This document shows, piece after piece, positions 58,701-64,000 of a stretch of 64,000 bases of DNA (its first letter is position 1; each line of letters opens with the position of its first letter). Origin of the DNA: Closterium sp. Naga37s-1 (Eukaryota > Streptophyta > Zygnematophyceae > Desmidiales > Closteriaceae); NCBI GenBank assembly GCA_947471745.1, contig CANJKZ010000108.1, positions 2,457,001-2,521,000 of the forward strand. The letters run 5' to 3'. The notes beneath the pieces were generated by a model. That model searched no databases. It saw only the letters and a list, made by a program, of their open reading frames with translations, and was not told where the DNA came from. The position numbers and the translations under genes were made by a program.

Positions 58701-61700
58701 GGAGGGAACTGAGGAGGGAACTGAGGAGGGAACTGAGGAGGGGACTGAGGAGGGGACTGAGGAGGGACTGAGGAGGGACTGAGGAGGGAACTGAGGAGGG
58801 GACTGAGGAGGGAACTGAGGAGGGAACTGAGGAGGGAACTGAGGAGGGAACTGAGGAGGGAACTGAGGAGGGGACTGAGGAGGGAACTGAGGAGGGAACT
58901 GAGGAGGGAACTGAGGAGGGAACTGAGGAGGGAACTGAGGAGGGGACTGAGGAGGGAACTGAGGAGGGGACTGAGGAGGGGACTGAGGAGGGAACTGAGG
59001 AAGGAACTGAGGAGGGAACTGAGGAGGGAACTGAGGAGGGAACTGAGGAGGGGACTGAGGAGGGAACTGAGGAGGGGACTGAGGAGGGAACTGAGGAGGG
59101 GACTGAGGAGGGAACTGAGGAGGGAACTGAGGAGGGGACTGAGGAGGGAACTGAGGAGGGGACTGAGGAGGGAACTGAGGAGGGGACTGAGGAGGGACTG
59201 AGGAGGGAACTGAGAGGAACTGAGGAGGGAACTGAGGAGGAACTGAGGAGGGAACTGAGGAGGGAACTGAGGAGGGAACTGAGGAGGGGACTGAGGAGGG
59301 AACTGAGGAGGGGACTGAGGAGGGAACTGAGGAGGGAACTGAGGAGGGGACTGAGGAGGGAACTGAGGAGGGGACTGAGGAGGGAACTGAGGAGGGGACT
59401 GAGGAGGGAACTGAGGAAGGAACTGAGGAGGGAACTGAGGAGGGAACTGAGGAGGGGACTGAGGAGGGGACTGAGGAGGGGACTGAGGAGGGAACTGAGG
59501 AGGGGACTGAGGAGGGAACTGAGGAGGGAACTGAGGAGGGGACTGAGGAGGGAACTGAGGAAGGAACTGAGGAGGGAACTGAGGAGGGAACTGAGGAGGG
59601 AACTGAGGAGGGAACTGAGGAGGGAACTGAGGAGGGAACTGAGGAGGAGGGAACTGAGGAGGGAACTGAGGAGGGAACTGAGGAGGGAACTGAGGAGGGA
59701 ACTGAGGAGGGGACTGAGGAGGGAACTGAGGAAGGAACTGAGGAGGGAACTCAGGAGGGAACTGAGGAGGGAACTGAGGAGGGAACTGAGGAGGAGGGAA
59801 CTGAGGAGGAGGGAACTGAGGAGGGAACTGAGGAGGGAACTGAGGAGGGGACTGAGGAGGGGACTGAGGAGGGAACTGAGGAGGGGGCTGAGGAGGGAAC
59901 TGAGGAGGGAACTGAGGAGGGAACTGAGGAGGGAACTGAGGAGGGAACTGAGGAGGGAACTGAGGAGGGAACTGAGGAGGGAACTGAGGAGGGAACTGAG
60001 GAGGGAACTGAGGAGGGGACTGAGGAGGGAACTGAGGAAGGAACTGAGGAGGGAACTGAGGAGGGAACTGAGGAGGAGGGAACTGAGGAGGGAACTGAGG
60101 AGGGAACTGAGGAGGGAACTGAGGAGGGGAGGAAGGAGAGGGCGAGGCAGGGTTGACAGGTCTCCACTTGAAGCTTAAAGAGTCCCCCTCTCAAGCCAAT
60201 CCATCCACTGCATTCTTGCCACGTTCTCCACCAGGAACTTGATGGGGGAGGGAGGCGGGGGGGGGCGGGGGGGGTGTGGGTGGGGGTGCGGGTGTAGGCA
60301 AAGTGACCGGGAGGGTGAGAGAAGCGAGAGGACGAGGAGAGCAGAGGGTGAGCACTGATAAGCACTGATAGGACCGTTGTGTTCTTCTCCCGTGTGAGCA
60401 TTCGCGCCCTCTCGTGTGAACCATCCATCCATCCATCCACTGCACGCTTGCCATGTTCCCCAGTAGGAACCGGATGAGGTGAACAATGAAAGGTTGAACA
60501 CAGGAGAGGGTTAGCAAGAGGCAATCGAGATGCATACGCTGAGATTGACGAGGTTTAACATAACGCTTATACTCCGAAGAAATATTTAGCCATGATTCTG
60601 CGTCGCCGTCTGGGTAGCAGTTTACTCTCTATGGGTGAGAGCGGGTTATCATTTGAGGAAGACTATTTTTGTGGCGCCTAAAAAAAAGTCTGAATGGGTA
60701 AGAGGGGGTTACCATTTGGGGGAGAGCTGCTGGATAAGGCGCAGGAGGTGGAAGAAGAGACCACTGCGAGGGCCATGCAGGCTGGCGCATGCATGCAGGG
60801 GGGGAGAGGAGCGAGGGCAGGGAGAGAGAGCAGGGAGGGCGGGGAGGGAGAGGGGCAGGGGAGGGTGGGTGAGGCTGGAAAGGCGAGAGCAATGTGAAGG
60901 TGAAGGTGTTGGGGGAAACTCGTTGTGATGCAACCAGATTGGCAGGCGCTGGCAGTGCATGGTGGGGGGAGGAAGCAGGACTGGGGTGGGTGTGAGGGAC
61001 AGAATGAGGGCGGAGCGGTGAAGATGGAATGTCAGATGAGGGAAGAGGGAGTGGTAGATAGTGGGGGGCGCTAAGTGGGGGCGGTAAGTGGGTTCGCTAA
61101 GTGGGGGCGCTAAGTGGGGGCGCTAAGTGGGGGCGGTAAGTGGGGGCACTAAGTGGGGGCGCTAAGCGGGGCGCCAAGTGGGGTTCGTGCTGTGCGATCG
61201 TGCTACTGCCGCGCCACTCACCCCACCCTCGTTTTGTTCATGCTGCTCAGATCCTGACAAGGAAAGCCGCCCACTAGCAGGTCCACGTGGACGCCAGCTG
61301 CAACACCCGGTGAACCTTCCTTGCACTTTCTCGGTCGAGGTTCCTTGGTGTGAGCAGCAGAGGCAACAGCACCAGCACCAGCAGTGGCGCCCGCAGTGGC
61401 ACAACCAGCAGCAGCAGCGGCAGCGAGGGCGGAGTGGATGGTGGTGGGAGTGAGGGAGGTGATGTCCCCCACGTGCTGCACGGCGGGCCACCTGTGCCTC
61501 ACTACCTCCGCTGCGAATGGGTCCTGTGAGAGTGGAGGGGTGAGAGGAGGTGGGGAGGGGTGTGGAGAGGCGAGACGATATGCAGGGACATGGGAATGCT
61601 GCACCTCACATCACTTCAAGCGTGCTGCACGGCCGGCCACCTATGCCCCACCACCTCCGCTGCGAACGGATCCTGTGGGGGAGTGGAGGGGTGAGAGGAG

Positions 61701-62673
61701 GTGGGGAGGGGTGTGGAGAGACGAGACGATATGCAGTGACATGGGAATGCTGCACGGCCGGCCACCTGTGCCTCATCACCTCCGCTGCAAACGGATCCTG
61801 TGGGCGCGTGGAGGGAGGGAGGGAAGGTGGGAGGGAGGGAGGGAAGGGTGAGAGGATTAGTGAAGACTGCTGCAAAAAAGAGAGATAGAAATAGTGAGAG
61901 CGAGCACGCAGCAAGGCACTCACGACCTCAGATCAGAGCCGACCCTGGTGAAGGGAACGCCGCAGTCATGCAGCGCCTGCTGCTTCAGCGCCTCATAACC
62001 GAACCAGCACACCCAGCAAGGCCCTCACGTCTTGAGACGTCTCTGCACTCACAATTTCAGAGCTGACGCCGGTGAAGGGAATGCCACAGTCGTGCAGCGC
62101 CTGCCAGATGGCACCGCACCCGTCGAACAGACTCACCACCGCCAGCGGTCGCCCCTTCCATGGCCCCGCCCGCCTCCGCGCCTCCCCCAGCCAGTCCCCG
62201 TCCCACCCCGCCCCCGCCTCCCCCGCCCATTCCCCTGGTTGCCCCGCCCAAGCCCCCGAGTGTGATCCCCGCGCCCCTTGCTGCGCTCCCGTCCGCGCAG
62301 CTGCGCCTGCGCCTGATTGCCGCCGCGCCACTGCCTGGTGAAACGGCTCTACTTTCCCCGCGGAACCATCCCTTTCCATCCCCCGATGTCCCCTTTCCCT
62401 GTTTTCCCCCTCCACCCTCCCGCCACCTAATGAGAGATCGCGTATAGCGGAGCCGCGCGCAGGCGGACTACGATCGTTCCGCCACGCCTCGCGCGTGGCG
62501 TGGGTTCTGAGTGGGCAATGGAGCCTCGAGACGCGTCGAGATGCCTCGAAACAAGCTCTGCGCGGCAATGCCGAGGAGGAAAGTGAAAATACAGCTAATA
62601 CCACTAATACCACTAATACCCTTCGCCGTGCGCTACTAATGACCTGATAAACCACGAGTCGCTCCGGCCGCAC
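28776..62673 (-). CDS. DNMT3: DNMT3-like cytosine-5 DNA methyltransferase fused to a C-terminal DUF3444-like domain
   Basis: Exons in transcription order: 62673-62053 (motif [17 protein letters not shown]), 61523-61222 ([13 protein letters not shown] and motif [12 protein letters not shown]), 60781-60713 ([19 protein letters not shown]), 38730-38496 (motif VI FLVENVA and motif [16 protein letters not shown]), 37641-36119 ([14 protein letters not shown], motif IX region [12 protein letters not shown], then about 470 low-complexity residues), an unresolved stretch, 33347-33309 (motif [11 protein letters not shown]), 33168-33034, 31989-31871, 31336-31097, 29603-29489 and 29138-28776. Phases agree across all resolved junctions. 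Motif order I-IV-VI-VIII-IX-X is that of DNMT3, not the rearranged DRM. After motif [44 protein letters not shown] and [18 protein letters not shown] follow the order of DUF3444 landmarks. The catalytic PCQ, ENV and QxRxR are intact. The start at 62673 is provisional. Confidence 0.75.
29422..29476 (+). repeat. GCAGT pentanucleotide repeat
   Basis: About ten units of GTGCA/GCAGT just before (in + orientation) the YPQPG exon, within the last intron of the methyltransferase gene. Confidence 0.85.
29489..29790 (-). repeat. Duplicated DUF3444 exon (VYPQPG)
   Basis: Two copies of the exon beginning RVRRV..VAGG.GRSV.AVY.QPGT. The copy at 29603-29489 keeps VWAL and phase; the copy ending at about 29783 has a frame change after QPGT (ILGL) and looks non-functional. 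Confidence 0.75.
29604..30137 (+). repeat. 9-bp TGATGGGGG minisatellite
   Basis: Two blocks (about 29608-29667 and 29800-30137) of TGATGGGGG with TGATGTGATG variants, about 40 or more units, lying on both sides of the decayed exon copy. Confidence 0.92.
30225..30330 (-). repeat. Decayed copy of the FSHR exon 3' edge
   Basis: Minus-strand GGGCTGTACGAGATGGAGCA continues to a CCACTGTCTTGAGCCACAG end. It matches the end of exon 31336-31097 but carries stop codons. Confidence 0.65.
30420..31096 (-). repeat. 42-bp tandem array repeating a 5' splice donor
   Basis: Sixteen nearly perfect 42-bp units directly downstream (in gene sense) of exon 31336-31097. Each unit contains CAGCCACAG followed by GTAATGTCATGTC, the same as the real exon end and donor. 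One unit has a single change (ATACTC for ATACGC on the + strand at about 30908). No unique spacers, so it is not CRISPR. Confidence 0.95.
31383..31550 (+). repeat. 16-bp tandem repeat
   Basis: About ten perfect copies of AATGTGGTCAAGAAGC, about 50 bp from the acceptor of exon 31336-31097 within the intron. Confidence 0.95.
32265..33085 (-). repeat. Five copies of the motif-X-following exon edge
   Basis: The 3' edge of exon 33168-33034 (TRA[KE]CALMVPGE plus GTGAG donor, preceded by [11 protein letters not shown]) recurs near 32790, 32620, 32455 and 32290. Only the 33168-33034 copy has the acceptor and SYLLTPLL start. Confidence 0.8.
32855..33005 (+). repeat. CTGCCA/CTGCACTGCC simple repeat
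   Basis: Irregular hexamer repeat of ACTGCC with CTGCACTG interruptions between two exon-edge copies. Confidence 0.8.
33480..33700 (+). repeat. GGGA tetranucleotide run flanked by a duplicated segment
   Basis: (GGGA)n spans about 33520-33582. A segment containing CTGCACGCCCCTC.TCCTGGTG occurs on both sides (about 33476-33505 and 33668-33695), so the run lies inside a tandem duplication, as for the larger arrays. Whether the duplicated segment is exonic is unclear. Confidence 0.75.
33697..35872 (+). repeat. 15-bp polypurine array, ~145 units
   Basis: Unit GAGGAGAGGAGGGGS, where S is G or C, with occasional 14-bp units. It is almost pure purine on the + strand. Frames on both strands are open only because the unit lacks stops. 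In gene orientation it is a 2.2-kb pyrimidine tract between the motif IX and motif X parts of the methyltransferase. Confidence 0.97.
35940..35985 (+). repeat. 21-bp direct duplication at a possible exon edge
   Basis: CCCATCAGCATTGCTCACA occurs twice in tandem next to a possible acceptor (minus strand GCCGCGAAG, exon end about 35926) that would continue phase from exon 37641-36119. Confidence 0.6.
37755..38100 (-). repeat. Three copies of the [14 protein letters not shown] exon start
   Basis: Partial copies of the 5' edge of exon 37641-36119 lie near 37800-37745, 37912-37880 and 38088-38035. They diverge progressively (MKTNYRT, MKTNFRT, IKNNLRT). Confidence 0.8.
38155..38440 (-). repeat. Two copies of the motif VIII exon 3' edge
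   Basis: Segments encoding [20 protein letters not shown] with the donor lie near 38230-38160 and 38410-38340, about 180 bp apart, downstream in gene sense of the intact exon 38730-38496. Confidence 0.85.
38844..60130. repeat. 21.3-kb 12-bp satellite array inside the methyltransferase intron
   Basis: Unit on the + strand: GAGGAGGGAACT, with the common variant GAGGAGGGGACT; about 1,770 units. Rarer variants are GAGGAAGGAACT, GAGGAGCGAACT, GAGGACGGAACT, GAGGAAACT, GGGGATT, ACTCAGG and 15-bp GAGGAGGAGGGAACT; these recur in fixed order and define longer repeats. On the minus (gene) strand the unit reads TTCCCTCCTCAG. It contains no gene: the very long open frames (such as minus 52124-40452) are repeat artefacts. 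Confidence 0.98.
60200..60480 (-). repeat. Two degraded copies of the ENV exon start at the far edge of the array
   Basis: Minus-strand [13 protein letters not shown] (about 60241-60201) and [13 protein letters not shown] (about 60475-60430) copy the start of exon 38730-38496. In the first, CATCAG|GTTCC has become CATCAAGTTCC, which loses the base needed for phase; the second has CATCCG. Neither extends to motif VIII. Confidence 0.85.
60640..60670 (-). repeat. Decayed 3'-edge copy of the RSGLFF exon
   Basis: Minus-strand CTTCCTCAAATGATAACCC resembles the exon end and donor CTCCCCCAAATGGTAACCCC at about 60713, with the donor lost (GTAA to ATAA). Confidence 0.55.
61055..61185 (+). repeat. 13-bp TAAGTGGGGGCGC tandem repeat
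   Basis: Eight to nine units with variants (GGTAAGTGGG, TTCGCTAAG, GCACTAAG) just downstream, in gene sense, of the motif IV exon donor. Confidence 0.85.
61605..61985 (-). repeat. Copies of the motif IV exon start and motif I exon end
   Basis: Two 5'-edge copies of the [16 protein letters not shown] exon lie near 61673-61615 and 61797-61740, spaced about 125 bp. A 3'-edge copy of the motif I exon ([15 protein letters not shown]) lies near 61980-61935. Confidence 0.8.
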
Positions 62674-63129
62674 GGCGAAGGGGGGGCCGAGAGTGGCTAC
62701 TCAGCAGTCGTGCTAACCGGAGCGGCGGGTGTGCGTTTGTAGGCGTGCTTTGGAGGGCGAGATAGGAGTGTGATTGACGTGACAGCAGTGTATTGCTCGC
62801 GAGTACAGTTACACATCAGTTGAGATTGTGAAGTTGCAAAAATATGATAATAATGTTTTGACTGTTACGTATAGCGAAGCTCCGTAACGCGGACGAACCC
62901 ACCCCTATGCCAGTTGCATTGATATTTCGGGTTTTGTCGGGTTCGAGGGTTATTCCTCCTCCTACAGAATTCAGGGCTTTGTCCCGTCAGCGATAGCTTT
63001 GTGTGAAATTTTCTTTCACAGAGCTTAGTCCTTTTCGACGCCTCAAAAGGTTGCGCATTAGCACCGTCTGTCTAAGCACATTCGCACGACTGCGGCTTTA
63101 ACGCAGACATTAGATCTTGCTGCGCGCCG
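62674..63129. promoter_or_regulatory. Divergent promoter region of methyltransferase and NOP9 genes
   Basis: About 456 bp between two oppositely oriented starts. It is A/T-richer than its surroundings (around 62780-62880), as promoters in this window tend to be. If the methyltransferase has an upstream exon the distance is smaller. Confidence 0.4.
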
Positions 63130-64000
63130 ATGGGCTGGCAGGGAGGCGACGGAATGCGCGGAAGGGGGAGGGGACGTGGCGGAGGGAAAGGTGGGCGCGG
63201 GTACGGCGGAGGCGCAGGCGGCGGAGCGGGCGGAGGTGGCGCGGAGCGAGGCTCTACAGCGGAGCAACACGCTTTTGCGCCGTACGCACACCCGACCGTT
63301 GCACACGCAGTGACATCAATCCAGCCTACTTGCTAGTCTTAATCGTCCCTCCCCTCACCCACGACCCCCCACTCTCCCCCGCTCCTTTTCGCCAGACGCG
63401 TGCTGGACCCGTCTCTCTCGCAGTACTTCACGGAGATCGCCACCGCGTGGGAAGACACCCCCGACCCGCAAGGTGCGCTCCTCGCTCCTCCTAAACCCCG
63501 CCGCCCTACCCTCAACCCTTCTCTTCTTGAACCCCGTCTCTTCTCTCCGCTTCCGCGCATCGCTCTCACTCTCTCCGCTAACTGCCCCCTCCATTCCGCA
63601 TGGTCTTCAATTCCGTCCCACCGACCTCCTCTCTCTCCATTACTTGGCCCCAATCCCGAACCTCCCCCGTGCCTCAGACCGAGCCTCCATCGCCGCCAAT
63701 GCTCTGGAGGAGGCTCGGGGGAAGGAGCACCAGTTGCTGTGGGACACCCAGACCTGCCGCACGCTCGAGCCGCTCCTCTCCGCCGCCCCCCCCGCCGCCG
63801 CCGCCCGCTTCCTCGCCGGCGCCTGCTGCTGCGCGCGCAGGAAGGGAGGGGAGGGTGGGGAAGACGCGGGGGGAGGGGGGGAGGGAACGGGGGAGCGGGA
63901 GGTGAATGTCTGCCGGGATGTATTGGCGCATGGGCTTGCGTCGAGGGTGATTGAAGCGGGTCTGCAGAATATCCGCGCGTGGGTGACTGGAGAGAGCAGG
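63130..64000 (+). CDS. NOP9: NOP9 / APUM23-type nucleolar pumilio protein, 5' part (runs off window)
   Basis: Pumilio-repeat protein needed for small-subunit rRNA processing in the nucleolus. Exons 63130-63281, 63396-63472 and 63678 to beyond 64000 join in phase. After a Gly/Arg-rich start (MGWQGGDGMRGRGRGRGGGK) comes the conserved family segment RVLDPSLSQYFTEIATAWED, then SIAANALEEARGKEHQLLWD and TCRTLEPLL, matching the first helices of NOP9. A Gly/Glu insert follows ACCCARRKG. The RNA-binding repeats lie mostly outside the window. The call rests on the YFxEIA and NALEEARGKE blocks. Confidence 0.8.

Noticed and set aside
60201..60241. The 60.2-kb ENV copy as the functional motif VI exon
   Set aside because: Its junction is CATCAAG instead of CATCAG|G, which breaks phase with the preceding exon, and it stops matching after MQWMD, lacking motif VIII.

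Overview
The window is eukaryotic nuclear DNA. It is intron-rich, GC-rich in exons, has AATAAA signals, and its gene set is that of a streptophyte (green plant lineage). The markers are a DnaJ protein with a DUF3444 domain, a filamin-RRM-RS protein like Arabidopsis IRR, a plant-type phosphomevalonate kinase, a plant-length myo-inositol oxygenase, a NOP9/APUM23 pumilio protein and a DNMT3-class DNA methyltransferase. From general knowledge DNMT3 is kept in bryophytes and streptophyte algae but lost in flowering plants, so a charophyte alga (for example Zygnematophyceae) or an early land plant is the best guess; the species cannot be fixed from sequence alone. All exon models were read by eye from splice signals, reading phase and family conservation, and boundaries may be off by a base or two.

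Layout. 1-1.9 kb: 3' part of an NRAMP metal transporter (+). 2.16-9.18 kb: an 11-exon PPR gene (+). 9.72-14.32 kb: IRR-like RNA-binding protein (+, 5 exons). 15.62-17.29 kb: myo-inositol oxygenase MIOX (-, 10 exons). 17.95-21.68 kb: DnaJ-DUF3444 protein (-). 22.46-23.84 kb: VDAC porin (+, 6 exons), divergent from the DnaJ gene. 24.25-27.64 kb: phosphomevalonate kinase (+, 6 exons). 28.78-62.67 kb: one roughly 34-kb minus-strand gene that I read as a DNMT3-like cytosine-5 methyltransferase fused at its C-terminus to a DUF3444-like domain. 63.13-64 kb: 5' part of NOP9/APUM23 (+), divergent from the methyltransferase.

The most striking features are in and around the methyltransferase. Its intron between the exon ending in the RSGLFF block and the motif VI (ENV) exon is about 22 kb, almost all of it a 12-bp tandem array of about 1,770 units. 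Read in gene orientation, every unit looks like a 3' splice acceptor. Further arrays sit elsewhere in the same gene: a 15-bp polypurine array of 2.2 kb, a 42-bp array that repeats a 5' splice donor 16 times, and 9-bp, 13-bp and 16-bp arrays. The NRAMP, PPR and methyltransferase genes share a second peculiarity: introns carry partial tandem copies of the neighbouring exon edge together with its splice site, at about twenty junctions. MIOX, VDAC and the IRR-like gene look free of this.

The genes do not form a pathway or operon. The one thematic link is that DUF3444 occurs twice, once behind a J-domain and once behind a DNA methyltransferase.
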